This document shows positions 15,129-24,760 of a DNA stretch of 61,389 bases, piece by piece. Source of the stretch: a virus. The position numbers and the translations under genes are program-made. The stretch is taken from IMG/VR virus record IMGVR_UViG_3300031841_001859, positions 1 to 61,389 of that record. One strand, given 5' to 3'. Below the pieces are notes generated by a model. The model was not told the DNA's origin. It saw nothing but the letters and a program-made list of their open reading frames with translations, and ran no database searches. Numbering within the stretch: the first letter of the stretch is position 1; every line of letters starts with the position of its first letter.

Positions 15129-15403
15129 ACTCAGAGGAATTAAAAAAAGAAATTATTCACGCAGGTCGTAGAGCTGTTGAGCAACTAATAAAAGTTGCTA
15201 AAGAAGATATTATAAAGCCCGACCCTGATGATGAACTGGCGGCAGATAGATTAAAGAACGCAGCAGCAACAAAGAAGCTTGCTATATTTGATGCGTTTGA
15301 GATTCTAAATAAAATAGATTCAGAGGAAGAGGTAATAAACTCTGGAGGACACGTAGATAAAACAAATACAAAACAAGGGTTTGCTGAACGAAGGTCAAAA
15401 TAA
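15125..15403 (+). CDS. Possible terminase small subunit
   Basis: A 92-residue, mostly helical protein (EELKKEIIHAGRRAVEQLIK, DDELAADRLKNAAATKKLAI) overlapping the large terminase gene by 23 bases and the previous gene by four. Position directly before the large terminase and helix content suit a small terminase subunit, but no DNA-binding motif is evident. It could instead be an unrelated packaging accessory. Confidence 0.45.
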   Translation: MNSEELKKEIIHAGRRAVEQLIKVAKEDIIKPDPDDELAADRLKNAAATKKLAIFDAFEILNKIDSEEEVINSGGHVDKTNTKQGFAERRSK

Positions 15404-17627
15404 TTTATATCACGTAATAAAAGATTACATACCTAAAGCTGTTTTTGCAAAAAAAAATAGAGCTAAGACATGGCTGTATGGCTATAATGAAAAGTATGAT
15501 GTAGTAGTTATAAGCAAGTCGGGCCAGATAGGAACTATAATAAATATAAATGGATTAGCTATTGCCTTACCTAAAGAAGCTGAAACAATATATAAACGCT
15601 CAGATAAAAAAGAAAAACAATACTGGGAAAGGCATGAGCTTCCAAAAGATTTAACTAGAATTAATTCTATATTTCAATGGAATGAAAGGCCTCCTCTTTT
15701 TAAAAACAAGTGGGTGGATTATATCGAAGAAGAATTTGATAGAAGAGAACTTGGATTTTGGTTTTACAACAACGGAAAACCTACATACATTACAGGTGCT
15801 CATTATATGTATTTACAATGGACAAGTATTGATGTGGGGTATCCTGATTTTAGAGAAGCAAACAGAATATTCTTTTTATACTGGGAGGCTTGTAAGGCTG
15901 ATAATAGATGTTTTGGAATGGATTATTTAAAAATAAGACGTTCAGGTTTTTCTTTTATGGGGTCATCAGAATGTGTAAACACAGGAACTTTAGTAAAAGA
16001 TTCTAGGGTTGGTATATTATCAAAGACAGGTGCTGATGCTAAAAAAATGTTTACAGATAAAGTTGTGCCTATTGCAAACAGACTGCCATTCTTTTTCAAA
16101 CCCATACAAGATGGTATGGATAAACCAAAAACAGAATTAGCTTTTAGAATACCAGCTTCTAAGATTACAAAGAAAAATATGTATGATAGTTTTGATGAAG
16201 AGTTAACTGGACTTGATACAACTATTGACTGGAAAAATACAGATGACAACTCTTATGATGGTGAAAAGCTTTTACTTCTTGTACATGATGAATCTGGTAA
16301 ATGGATAAAACCTAATAATATTTTAAATAACTGGCGTGTAACTAAAACTTGTTTAAGATTAGGAAGTAAAATTATTGGTAAATGTATGATGGGTTCTACT
16401 TCAAATGCTCTTGATAAAGGTGGTAATAATTTTAAAAAGCTATATGAAGATTCAAATGTATTAAATAGAAATGCAAATGGACAAACAAAATCAGGTTTAT
16501 ATTCTTTATTTGTTCCTATGGAATGGAATATGGAAGGGTTCATAGATAGATATGGTATGCCGGTATTTTATAAACCTAGCAAACCAGTTGCCGGTGTAGA
16601 CGGTGAATGGATTACAAATGGAGCAATAGACTATTGGGAGGCAGAAGTGGATTCACTCAAAAAAGATGCAGATGCTTTAAATGAATTTTATAGACAGTTT
16701 CCAAGAACAGAATCACACGCATTTAGAGATGAAAGTAAGTCTTCATTATTTAATTTATCTAAAATATATCAGCAGATTGATTACAATGATTCTTTAATTA
16801 TGCCTCAGCACGTTACTCAGGGTAGGTTTTATTGGAAAGACGGTGTAAAAGACTCAGAAGTAATATGGACTCCGGACTCAAGAGGTAGGTTTAAAGTTTC
16901 CTGGACTCCAAACAAAGGGCTTACTAATAAAAAAATATCAAAGCATGGAATCTTTTTTCCAGTAAATGAGCATATAGGGGCGTTTGGTTGTGATAGTTAT
17001 GATATTTCTGGAACAGTAGGAGGTGGAGGTTCTAATGGAGCGTTGCATGGTTTAACTAAATACAATATGGAAGAAGCTCCTAGTAATGAGTTTTTTTTAG
17101 AATATGTTTCAAGACCACAAACGGCCGAGATATTTTTTGAAGATGTATTGATGGCTTGTGTATTTTATAGTATGCCAATATTGGTAGAGAATAACAAACC
17201 TAGATTACTGTATCATTTTAAAAACAGAGGGTATAGAGGGTTTAGCATGAACAGACCTGACAAGCATTACAACAAATTATCAAAGACAGAAAAAGAGCTT
17301 GGTGGTATACCGAACACTTCTGAAGATGTAAAACAATCACACGCAGCAGCTATAGAATCATACATAGAGAAGTACGTTGGCATAGATTTAGACTCAGTTT
17401 ATAGGTCTTCAGATGAGATGGGCTCTATGTATTTTACAAGAACCCTAGAAGACTGGGCAAGGTTTGATATAAGTAATAGAACTAAGTTTGATGCTAGTAT
17501 AAGTTCAGGTCTTGCTATAATGGCTAATCAAAAGAATGTTTATCTTCCAGAAAAAAAACAATCAAAAATAAGTCTTAACTTTGCAACATATAATAATAAA
17601 GGAATATTAAGTGAATTAATTAGATGA
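15381..17627 (+). CDS. terL: Terminase large subunit
   Basis: This 748-residue packaging motor has a variant P-loop (KIRRSGFSFMGSS, about residues 183-195), a Walker B with catalytic acid (LLLLVHDESGKW, about 296-307), the TerL coupling-region stretch IIGKCMMGSTSNA, and a C-terminal RNase-H-like nuclease start (AFGCDSYDIS, about 533). It cuts and pumps DNA into the procapsid through the portal encoded next. Its stop overlaps the portal start by four bases. It is longer than many TerL proteins, like those of other Bacteroidetes podophages. Confidence 0.88.
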   Translation: MLNEGQNNLYHVIKDYIPKAVFAKKNRAKTWLYGYNEKYDVVVISKSGQIGTIININGLAIALPKEAETIYKRSDKKEKQYWERHELPKDLTRINSIFQWNERPPLFKNKWVDYIEEEFDRRELGFWFYNNGKPTYITGAHYMYLQWTSIDVGYPDFREANRIFFLYWEACKADNRCFGMDYLKIRRSGFSFMGSSECVNTGTLVKDSRVGILSKTGADAKKMFTDKVVPIANRLPFFFKPIQDGMDKPKTELAFRIPASKITKKNMYDSFDEELTGLDTTIDWKNTDDNSYDGEKLLLLVHDESGKWIKPNNILNNWRVTKTCLRLGSKIIGKCMMGSTSNALDKGGNNFKKLYEDSNVLNRNANGQTKSGLYSLFVPMEWNMEGFIDRYGMPVFYKPSKPVAGVDGEWITNGAIDYWEAEVDSLKKDADALNEFYRQFPRTESHAFRDESKSSLFNLSKIYQQIDYNDSLIMPQHVTQGRFYWKDGVKDSEVIWTPDSRGRFKVSWTPNKGLTNKKISKHGIFFPVNEHIGAFGCDSYDISGTVGGGGSNGALHGLTKYNMEEAPSNEFFLEYVSRPQTAEIFFEDVLMACVFYSMPILVENNKPRLLYHFKNRGYRGFSMNRPDKHYNKLSKTEKELGGIPNTSEDVKQSHAAAIESYIEKYVGIDLDSVYRSSDEMGSMYFTRTLEDWARFDISNRTKFDASISSGLAIMANQKNVYLPEKKQSKISLNFATYNNKGILSELIR

Positions 17628-20059
17628 AAGAGGTAAATATTAACATTTCATCTGTAGGATTCCCTAGTCAGTTTGTATCTGATGCTGAGAAAGCAACCGA
17701 TGAGTTTGGATTACAAATAGGACAAGCTATTCAATATGAATGGTTTCGTAAAGATTCTAACGGATGTAGGTACTACAGTCAATGGAGGGATTTCAATAGA
17801 TTAAGATTATACGCACGTGGCGAACAATCTATAGCAAAGTATAAAAATGAATTAGCTGTAGATGGTGATTTATCTTATTTAAATTTAGATTGGACTCCAG
17901 TTCCTATAATACCTAAGTTTGTCGACATAGTTGTAAATGGAATGTCAGATAGATTATTCAAAGTAAACGCTTTTGCACAAGACGCTTTATCTCAAAAAGA
18001 AAGAAGTGAATTTCAAAAAACTATAGAAGGTGAAATGGCAGCAAAAGATGTTTTGTCTACCGTATTAAATAAAACAGGATTTAATGCTTTCACTATGAAT
18101 CCTGATGATTTACCGCAAAATGATGAAGAGTTATCTCTTTATATGAACCTTAAATACAAACCTGCAATTGAAATTGCTGAAGAAGAAGCTATTAATACAA
18201 TGTTTGAAGAGAATCATTATGTTGATGTACGTAAAAGATTAGATTATGATATAATGGTTACAGGTATGGCTGTAGCAAAGCATGAGTTTTTACCAGGAGC
18301 AGGTGTAGGTATATCTTATGTTGACCCTGCAAACATGGTTTATAGTTACACAGAAGACCCTCATTTTAAAGATTGTTTTTATTGGGGTGAAATCAAAACA
18401 GTTCCTATTGCCGAGCTAATTAAAATTGACCCTACATTAACAAATGATGATTTAGAAAAAATATCTCAGTATAGCCAAAGCTGGTATGATTATTATAACA
18501 CAGCTCAGTTTTATGAGAACGATATATTTTATAGAGATACTGCAACATTAATGTACTTTAATTATAAAACCACAAAGAAGATGGTTTATAAAAAGAAAGT
18601 AAAAGATAATGGTAATATTAGTATGATAGAAAAGGATGATAGTTTTAATCCTCCAGAAGAAATGATGGAAGAAGGTAAGTTTGAAAAAGTAGAAAAAACA
18701 ATTGATGTTTGGTATGATGGTGTAATGGTTATGGGAACAAACATTATATTAAAATGGGAGCTTGCTAAAAACATGGTAAGACCAAAGTCATCATCACAGC
18801 ACGCTATACCAAATTATGTAGCAGTTGCACCGAGAATGTATAAAGGCGTAATTGAATCTCTTGTAAGAAGAATGATTCCTTATGCAGACCTTATACAAAT
18901 GACTCATTTGAAATTACAACAAGTTATTGCTAGAACAGTGCCGGATGGTGTGTATATAGATGCAGATGGATTGAATGAAGTAGATTTGGGTACAGGCGCA
19001 GCATATAACCCGGAAGATGCTTTAAGGTTATATTTTCAAACAGGTTCTGTTATTGGTAGAAGTTATACGCAAGAAGGTGACTTTAATCAAGCTAAAGTTC
19101 CTATACAACAGCTTACAAGCAATTCAGGCGCTTCTAAAGCCTCTATGCTTATAGGTAACCTTAACCACTACTTAGATATGATTCGAGCTGTAACAGGCTT
19201 AAATGAAGCGAGAGACGGTACTATAGCAAATTCAGATGCTTTAGTAGGTGTACAAAAGTTAGCAGCATTAAGTTCTAATACCGCTACTCGTCATATATTA
19301 GACGGAAGCCTTTACATATATAGAACGTTAGCTGAAGCCTTAACTTATAGGGTAGCGGATATTTTAGAATATTCTGATTTCAAAGAGGACTTTATAAATA
19401 AGATAGGCAGATATAATGTAAGTATACTTAATGAAATATCAGATTTATATATATACGACTTTGGTGTATTTATAGAAGTATCTCCTGATGAAGAGCAACA
19501 AGCTATGTTGGAACAAAATATTCAAATGGCTTTATCAAAACAAGACATTAATTTAGAAGATGCTATTGATATACGTGAGATTAAAAATCTTAAGCTTGCT
19601 AATCAATTATTAAAAGTAAAACGTAAAGCTAAACAAGAAGAAGATAAAAAGAAAGACCAACAGAAACAGCAAGCTGTGTTGCAACAACAAATGCAATCAC
19701 AACAAATGGCTGCACAAGTAGCGTTACAAAAAATTGAAGCAGAAGCTCAAGCTAAAATTCAATACAGACAAGCAGATATTGCATTTGAATTAGAAAAATT
19801 AAAAGGTGAGGCTAATTTAAAAGCCCAGCTAATGCAGCAAGAGTTTAACTATAACCTGCAGCTTCAAGGAATGAGTCAATCACAAATAAGTCAACGTGAG
19901 CAGGATAAAGAAAAAGCTAAAGCTAATAGAATTAGTCAACAAAATACACAACAATCAGAGCTTATAACTCAAAGAAAAAATAATTTACCTCCTAAAAAAT
20001 TCGAATCAAACGAAGATACTTTAGATGGGTTTGATTTAGCTGAGTATGAACCTAGATAA
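17624..20059 (+). CDS. Portal protein
   Basis: At 811 residues and directly downstream of the terminase, this fits the dodecameric portal. The N-terminal part (WRDFNRLRLYARGEQSIAKY, TPVPIIPKFVDIVVNGMSDR) resembles the portals of crAss-like and related Bacteroidetes phages. The C-terminus (about 655-770) is a long Gln/Lys/Glu helix with many QQ pairs, typical of the portal barrel. It forms the DNA channel and head-tail joint. Assignment is by position, size and partial motif recognition. Confidence 0.78.
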   Translation: MKEVNINISSVGFPSQFVSDAEKATDEFGLQIGQAIQYEWFRKDSNGCRYYSQWRDFNRLRLYARGEQSIAKYKNELAVDGDLSYLNLDWTPVPIIPKFVDIVVNGMSDRLFKVNAFAQDALSQKERSEFQKTIEGEMAAKDVLSTVLNKTGFNAFTMNPDDLPQNDEELSLYMNLKYKPAIEIAEEEAINTMFEENHYVDVRKRLDYDIMVTGMAVAKHEFLPGAGVGISYVDPANMVYSYTEDPHFKDCFYWGEIKTVPIAELIKIDPTLTNDDLEKISQYSQSWYDYYNTAQFYENDIFYRDTATLMYFNYKTTKKMVYKKKVKDNGNISMIEKDDSFNPPEEMMEEGKFEKVEKTIDVWYDGVMVMGTNIILKWELAKNMVRPKSSSQHAIPNYVAVAPRMYKGVIESLVRRMIPYADLIQMTHLKLQQVIARTVPDGVYIDADGLNEVDLGTGAAYNPEDALRLYFQTGSVIGRSYTQEGDFNQAKVPIQQLTSNSGASKASMLIGNLNHYLDMIRAVTGLNEARDGTIANSDALVGVQKLAALSSNTATRHILDGSLYIYRTLAEALTYRVADILEYSDFKEDFINKIGRYNVSILNEISDLYIYDFGVFIEVSPDEEQQAMLEQNIQMALSKQDINLEDAIDIREIKNLKLANQLLKVKRKAKQEEDKKKDQQKQQAVLQQQMQSQQMAAQVALQKIEAEAQAKIQYRQADIAFELEKLKGEANLKAQLMQQEFNYNLQLQGMSQSQISQREQDKEKAKANRISQQNTQQSELITQRKNNLPPKKFESNEDTLDGFDLAEYEPR

Positions 20060-20076
20060 TGTGTTTAAATTTTGTG

Positions 20077-20109
20077 TAACTTTGCAAATAAATTAAATTA
20101 AATCTAATG
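20077..20109 (+). promoter_or_regulatory. Promoter box plus AT-rich leader for scaffold/capsid
   Basis: TAACTTTG at 20077-20084 is followed by AAATTAAATTAAATCTAATG at 20090-20109, where the ATG is the scaffold gene start. The leader is the same as that at 32043-32062. Confidence 0.6.
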
Positions 20110-21267
20110 GAAATTAAAGTAAGAGAAGTAACTGACGTAGAAGAAAAATCTAGTCAGCAAATAGAACAAGAGCTTTTAGAAAAGCACGAGCAAAAACTAG
20201 AAGCTGTTGAAAAAAATACTGAAAGTGTCGCACTCGACACAAATCAAGTTGAAGATGTACAAGAAAAAGAAGAAGTACAACAAGAAATAAAGGAAGAGAT
20301 TGAAACTCCTCCTGTTGAAGAGCAACCTCCCGTTGAAAAGGAGTTAGCTGAAGATGAAGTTCTTTCATATATTGGAAAAAGATATGGTAAGGAAATTAAC
20401 TCTATTGATGAGTTAGTTAGCACTCGTGAAGAAAGCGAACCGCTTCCTGAAGATGTAGCTGCTTACCTAAAGTATAAAAAAGAAACTGGACGTGGTTTTA
20501 ATGATTTTGCAAAATTGCAAAAAGATTATTCCGATTTAAGTTCAGATGCTTTGCTAAGAGAGTATTATACAATTACAGAAGAAGGATTAGATTCTGATGA
20601 CATAACATCTTTGTTAGAAGAATTCGATTATAGTGAGGAAACTCATGAACCTTCGGAAATTAAAAAATTAAAATTAGCAAAGAAAAAAGAGATTGCTAAA
20701 GCTAAAAAGTTTCTACGTGAACAGCAAGATTTATACAAACAGCCCCTTGAGTCAAGGGAAAGTTCTGCCGCTGTTGATAATGACGAAATAATTCAGTACA
20801 GGCAATACATGGAAACAGCAAAAGTTACTTATGCTGAGAATGAAAAAAAATCTCAGTGGTTTGAGAAAAAAACAAATGAAGTTTTAAGTCCAGAGTTTAA
20901 AGGTTTTAAATTCAATATTGGTGAAACAGATTATGTATATTCTCCTGGTAGTGTTTCTGACATTAAAAAAGCTCATCAAACTCCTATGAACTTATTAAAT
21001 AAGTTTATGGATACTGAAGGCTATATTAAAGATGCAGAAGGATACCATAAAGCTTTAGCTGTTGCAATGAATCCTGAAGGGTTTGCAAAGTTTTTTTACG
21101 AACAAGGTAAATCACAAGCAACAGATGATGTAATGCGTAAGACTAAAAATATTGAAATGTCAGAACGTCAAGCACCTCAAGTTGCAACTAAATCAGGATT
21201 TCAAGTTAAGTCAGTTTCTCAGCCATCAAGCCGAGGACTGCGAATTAAGAGTATTAAAAAAAGTTAA
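20107..21267 (+). CDS. Putative capsid scaffolding protein
   Basis: The 386-residue product is very rich in Glu and Lys. The first 85 residues are Glu/Gln/Val low complexity, the middle is acidic and helical, and the last 40 residues are basic (QVKSVSQPSSRGLRIKSIKKS region). A charged helical protein with a basic C-terminal end directly before the major capsid gene is the usual layout of a scaffold. The palindrome at 20225-20240 lies in its low-complexity N-terminus and encodes SVALDT. Confidence 0.7.
   Translation: MEIKVREVTDVEEKSSQQIEQELLEKHEQKLEAVEKNTESVALDTNQVEDVQEKEEVQQEIKEEIETPPVEEQPPVEKELAEDEVLSYIGKRYGKEINSIDELVSTREESEPLPEDVAAYLKYKKETGRGFNDFAKLQKDYSDLSSDALLREYYTITEEGLDSDDITSLLEEFDYSEETHEPSEIKKLKLAKKKEIAKAKKFLREQQDLYKQPLESRESSAAVDNDEIIQYRQYMETAKVTYAENEKKSQWFEKKTNEVLSPEFKGFKFNIGETDYVYSPGSVSDIKKAHQTPMNLLNKFMDTEGYIKDAEGYHKALAVAMNPEGFAKFFYEQGKSQATDDVMRKTKNIEMSERQAPQVATKSGFQVKSVSQPSSRGLRIKSIKKS
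20225..20240. repeat. Dispersed palindrome copy 1 (GTGTCG-CACT-CGACAC)
   Basis: A perfect inverted repeat with a 4-base loop inside the scaffold gene, read as AGT GTC GCA CTC GAC ACA. It belongs to the family at 39912, 47346, 55457, 57623 and 59603. Confidence 0.8.
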
Positions 21268-21289
21268 ATAATAATAAAAATATAAAATT

Positions 21290-22747
21290 ATGGCAGGACA
21301 AGTTGCAGCGTCACCCACATTTGCGTTGACGCCGAGTTCAGAAAGAACTCCAACAGCACAAAACTATATTGTAAATTTTGATTTCTTAAATCAGTATCTA
21401 CCAGATACGTATGAAAAAGAATTCGAAAGATATGGTAATAGAACGATTTCTTCATTCCTTAGAATGGTAGGAGCGGAAATGCCTACAAACTCAGACCTTA
21501 TTAAATGGGCAGAGCAAGGTAGGTTACACACAAAATATACACAAGTTGGTACAGGAGCAATATTAAATGCTGACCAAGCAGAATTTCAAGTAAATGATGT
21601 ATTAGACCCAACAACTGCTGAGCAAGTAATCAGAGTTGGACAAACTATTGTGGTTGTTCAAAATGATGGTTCAGGTATGAACAAAGCGGTTGTAAGTGCA
21701 GTAAACAATGCCGGTGGTGGTAGAGGACGCTTCACAGCTGACTTTTACGAAGCAGGTGGTTTGGTAACTGCAGGTACTGGAGTTGGTAACTCTGACGTTA
21801 CAGTATTCATTTACGGTTCTGAATTTAAAAAAGGAACAGCAGGCATGGTAGGTTCGTTAGAAGCAAATGACTTTATTTTCGATAACAAACCAATCATTAT
21901 TAAAGATACATATACAGTAAATGGTTCTGATATGGCACAAATTGGATGGGTAGAAGTTACTACTGAAGATGGAGCTACAGGATATTTATGGTACTTAAAA
22001 TCTGAGCACGAAACAAGATTAAGATTCGATGACTATTTAGAAACAGCAATGATTGAAGCTGTGCCAGCAGAGCAAAACTCTGGTGCTGCCGCTATCTTAG
22101 GTAGCGCAGGTGGTGCTGCTAACCCAGGCGCTGGTTCTGATGGTATTTTCTATGCAGTAGAAAACAGAGGAAACATTTGGAGTGGTGGTAACCCTACTAC
22201 TTTAGCTGACTTTGATTCTATTATTAGTAGATTAGATAAGCAAGGTGCTATTGAAGAAAACGTATTATTCGTTGACAGACAATTCGCATTTGACATTGAC
22301 GATATGTTAGCTGCTCAGAACTCTTACGGTGCTGGTGGTACTTCATACGGTCTATTTGACAATGACGAAGAAATGGCATTAAACTTAGGATTCTCTGGAT
22401 TCAGAAGAGGTTACGACTTCTACAAAACAGATTGGAAATACCTAAACGACCCTACTATGAGAGGTGGTTTACCAACAAATACTGGTTCTGGTAAAATCAA
22501 TGGTTTATTAGTACCAGCTGGTTCAACTAGCGTATACGACCAAATTCTTGGTAAGAACGCTAAGAGACCTTTCTTGCACGTAAGATATAGAGCTTCAGAA
22601 ACTGAAGACAGAAGATATAAGACTTGGATTACTGGTTCTGCTGGTGGTGCTGCTACATCTGATATCGATAATATGCAAGTTAACTTCTTAAGTGAAAGAG
22701 CTGTATGTACTCTAGGTGCAAACAACTTCTTCTTATTTAAGCAGTAG
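21290..22747 (+). CDS. Major capsid protein
   Basis: The 485-residue protein is preceded by a scaffold and followed by a strong terminator, the usual setting for a phage capsid gene. It begins MAGQVAASPTFALTPSSERT, then NFDFLNQYLPDTYEKEFERY, and ends CTLGANNFFLFKQ. Mixed alpha/beta content, no Cys clusters or membrane segments, and the FLNQYLPDxYE element resemble capsids of crAss-like and related Bacteroidetes phages (from memory). Codons look more C-ending than in neighbouring genes (for example AAC and GAC), as expected for a highly expressed protein. Confidence 0.82.
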   Translation: MAGQVAASPTFALTPSSERTPTAQNYIVNFDFLNQYLPDTYEKEFERYGNRTISSFLRMVGAEMPTNSDLIKWAEQGRLHTKYTQVGTGAILNADQAEFQVNDVLDPTTAEQVIRVGQTIVVVQNDGSGMNKAVVSAVNNAGGGRGRFTADFYEAGGLVTAGTGVGNSDVTVFIYGSEFKKGTAGMVGSLEANDFIFDNKPIIIKDTYTVNGSDMAQIGWVEVTTEDGATGYLWYLKSEHETRLRFDDYLETAMIEAVPAEQNSGAAAILGSAGGAANPGAGSDGIFYAVENRGNIWSGGNPTTLADFDSIISRLDKQGAIEENVLFVDRQFAFDIDDMLAAQNSYGAGGTSYGLFDNDEEMALNLGFSGFRRGYDFYKTDWKYLNDPTMRGGLPTNTGSGKINGLLVPAGSTSVYDQILGKNAKRPFLHVRYRASETEDRRYKTWITGSAGGAATSDIDNMQVNFLSERAVCTLGANNFFLFKQ

Positions 22748-22757
22748 TAATTAATTC

Positions 22758-22786
22758 AAAGGGGTACAGTAATGTGCCCCTTTTTT
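22758..22786 (+). terminator. Rho-independent terminator after capsid gene
   Basis: Stem GGGGTAC/GTGCCCC with flanking A:T pairs and a 6-base loop, followed by TTTTTT. It begins 11 bases after the capsid stop. Confidence 0.85.
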
Positions 22787-22793
22787 AAATTTT

Positions 22794-22818
22794 AAATTAA
22801 ATTAAATTAAATCAAATG
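22794..22818 (+). promoter_or_regulatory. AT-rich leader before 22816 gene
   Basis: Repeats of TTAAA/ATTAA ending in TTAAATCAAATG, a close relative of the leaders at 14343, 20109 and 32062. No TAnnTTTG box is seen between the terminator and this leader, so the gene may rely on read-through or a hidden promoter. Confidence 0.45.
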
Positions 22819-23622
22819 AATAAAGAAAAGACAACCACAGAAAAGTCGGGTGGTTTAAAAGTAAAACCCGCAAAAACATCCCCAAAGTTTGTTGACAAAA
22901 CTTATAAGCTTACCAGAGAGGTAGCTCCTTTATCTTTAATATTAGCATCAAGACACACTAATCGTGTGCCCTTATTATATTTTGATGAAGAGACAGGTGT
23001 AAATAGACCACTGAGATATGCAAGAAATCAAAACTCACCTTTTCAAGATGAGCAAGATGATAATGCAATATTAGAACCTATAGTGTTTGAAGATGGATTT
23101 TTATATGTTCCAAAAAACAATCAAGTATTACAAAAATTTTTATCATACCATCCAGCTAATGGAAGTATTTTTGTTGAAATAAACAAAAAGAAAGAAGCTC
23201 AAGATGTTGTTGATAGTCTTAACGCAGAAGTTGATGCTTTAATTGAAGCAAGACAACTTGATGTAGAGCAAGTAGAAACTATTGGTAGGGTATTATTTCA
23301 GCAAGATGTGACAAGAATGTCTACTTCAGAACTTAGAAGAGATATATTAATATTTGCTAAGCAAGACCCTAATGGGTTTTTAATGATGTTAAAAGACCCT
23401 ATGCTTAAGTTAAACGCTACCATACAAAATATGTTAGATAAAAACTTATTGCAGTTAAGAAATAAACAAAAAGAAGTCTGGTATAATACACCGTCTAATA
23501 AAAAGAAAATGTGTAACATACCTTATGGAGAAGACCCACTATATATTATAGCTTCATTTTTCCAAAGCGACGATGGACTTGATATGTACAAGCACCTAAA
23601 AACGTTAGTTAAAAATTCGTAA
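22816..23622 (+). CDS. Hypothetical head/neck protein
   Basis: A 268-residue soluble protein with a Lys/Pro-rich N-terminus, a beta-rich middle (ILEPIVFEDGFLYVPKNNQVL) and helical remainder. It lies between capsid and connector genes on the same strand, where head-completion or capsid-vertex proteins usually map. No recognisable motif. Confidence 0.6.
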   Translation: MNKEKTTTEKSGGLKVKPAKTSPKFVDKTYKLTREVAPLSLILASRHTNRVPLLYFDEETGVNRPLRYARNQNSPFQDEQDDNAILEPIVFEDGFLYVPKNNQVLQKFLSYHPANGSIFVEINKKKEAQDVVDSLNAEVDALIEARQLDVEQVETIGRVLFQQDVTRMSTSELRRDILIFAKQDPNGFLMMLKDPMLKLNATIQNMLDKNLLQLRNKQKEVWYNTPSNKKKMCNIPYGEDPLYIIASFFQSDDGLDMYKHLKTLVKNS

Positions 23623-23627
23623 CTTTG
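23620..23627 (+). promoter_or_regulatory. TAnnTTTG promoter box
   Basis: TAACTTTG overlaps the stop region of the preceding gene and lies 29 bases before the ATG at 23657. Confidence 0.5.
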
Positions 23628-23656
23628 TTTTTTGTTTAACCCATAAATTTTTTAAC

Positions 23657-23941
23657 ATGGCAAAATATATAACATTAGATACAGCAAGTGACGGTAATGT
23701 ACACATTAACACAGATTCAATTCTTTATGCAGAGACTGTAAGCTCTACTGCGGGAGATATATTTCTTACAAATGGAACACACAAATTAACGGTTACTGGA
23801 ACTGGACTGACATCAGGTTTTGCTGGGAACGTAAACACTGCACTGGTTACAGCAGCAGAAACTTCTTGGACAAACGCAACAGTACCAGTATCGAAAGATG
23901 GTGGACTAGTATTTACTAGTATCGCTATAGGAACAGTTTAA
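23657..23941 (+). CDS. Small structural protein, 94 aa
   Basis: A beta-rich, Thr/Gly/Ala product without Cys. Its promoter (23620) and dedicated terminator (23964) isolate it as a single-gene unit, suggesting high, independent expression such as that of a capsid decoration protein. Function inferred from context only. Confidence 0.6.
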   Translation: MAKYITLDTASDGNVHINTDSILYAETVSSTAGDIFLTNGTHKLTVTGTGLTSGFAGNVNTALVTAAETSWTNATVPVSKDGGLVFTSIAIGTV

Positions 23942-23963
23942 TCCTTCCTTTACTATCGACAGA

Positions 23964-23991
23964 GAAAGCACCCAAATCAGGGTGCTTTTTT
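23964..23991 (+). terminator. Rho-independent terminator
   Basis: AAAGCACCC / GGGTGCTTT stem with a 6-base loop and a following T-run. It isolates the 23657 gene from the connector operon. Confidence 0.88.
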
Positions 23992-23999
23992 ATTTTGTG

Positions 24000-24007
24000 T
24001 ATCTTTG
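24000..24007 (+). promoter_or_regulatory. TAnnTTTG promoter box for connector/tail genes
   Basis: TATCTTTG starts just after the preceding terminator and 17 bases before the ATG at 24024, so it probably drives the 24024-32024 operon. Confidence 0.6.
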
Positions 24008-24023
24008 TATTAAACTTTTTTAA

Positions 24024-24758
24024 ATGATAAATTCAGTTAGAAATACTGTGTTAGCAATAGTAAATAAAAATAACTATGGATATATTTCTCCAGGTGATTT
24101 TAACTTATTTGCTAAACAAGCTCAGTTAGATTTATTTGACGAATATTTTTTTAATTACAATGAACAAGTTAATGAAGAAAATGCTAGGCTATCCGGTACT
24201 GGTTATGCTAATATAAAGTTAGGTTATGAAGAGGTAATAGATTATTTCTCAGTAACAGAATTTTTAACACAAAAAACATTAGGTACAAGTGTTTATTATT
24301 TACCTTCAACCACGACAACCGGTTCAGATTATTATTTATTAAATAAAGTATTATGTTACTCAGGGGGTAACTTATTAGGTGAAGCAGAAAAAGTTACACA
24401 TTCTAAAATTACACAATTAAATAGTTCACTATTAACTGCTCCTAATACAACTTTCCCTGCTTATACTCAAGCTGGAGACTCTATTACAGTGTTTCCAACT
24501 ACAATAAATGCTGGTTCAGATGTACAAGCACAATATATTAGATATCCAAAAGACCCTAAATGGACTTATGTTACTTTATATAATGGAGAGCCTTTATTTG
24601 ACCAAACAGCAAGCGACTATCAGGATTTTGAATTACCAATTGATGATGCAAATGATTTGGTAGCTAAAATATTACAGTATGCAGGAATATCAATAAGAGA
24701 AAAAGATGTTTTTGAATTTGGAAAAATTGATGAACAGCAACAAGATAATCAAAAATAA
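24024..24758 (+). CDS. Putative head-tail connector protein
   Basis: 244 residues: a helical N-terminus (SVRNTVLAIVNKNNYGYISP, GDFNLFAKQAQLDLFDEYF), a beta-rich middle, and a C-terminal helix with LPIDDANDLVAKILQYAGIS. It sits two bases before the next gene and upstream of the giant tail protein, as ring or adaptor proteins do in Bacteroidetes podophages. Motif support is weak. Confidence 0.6.
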   Translation: MINSVRNTVLAIVNKNNYGYISPGDFNLFAKQAQLDLFDEYFFNYNEQVNEENARLSGTGYANIKLGYEEVIDYFSVTEFLTQKTLGTSVYYLPSTTTTGSDYYLLNKVLCYSGGNLLGEAEKVTHSKITQLNSSLLTAPNTTFPAYTQAGDSITVFPTTINAGSDVQAQYIRYPKDPKWTYVTLYNGEPLFDQTASDYQDFELPIDDANDLVAKILQYAGISIREKDVFEFGKIDEQQQDNQK

Positions 24759-24760
24759 CT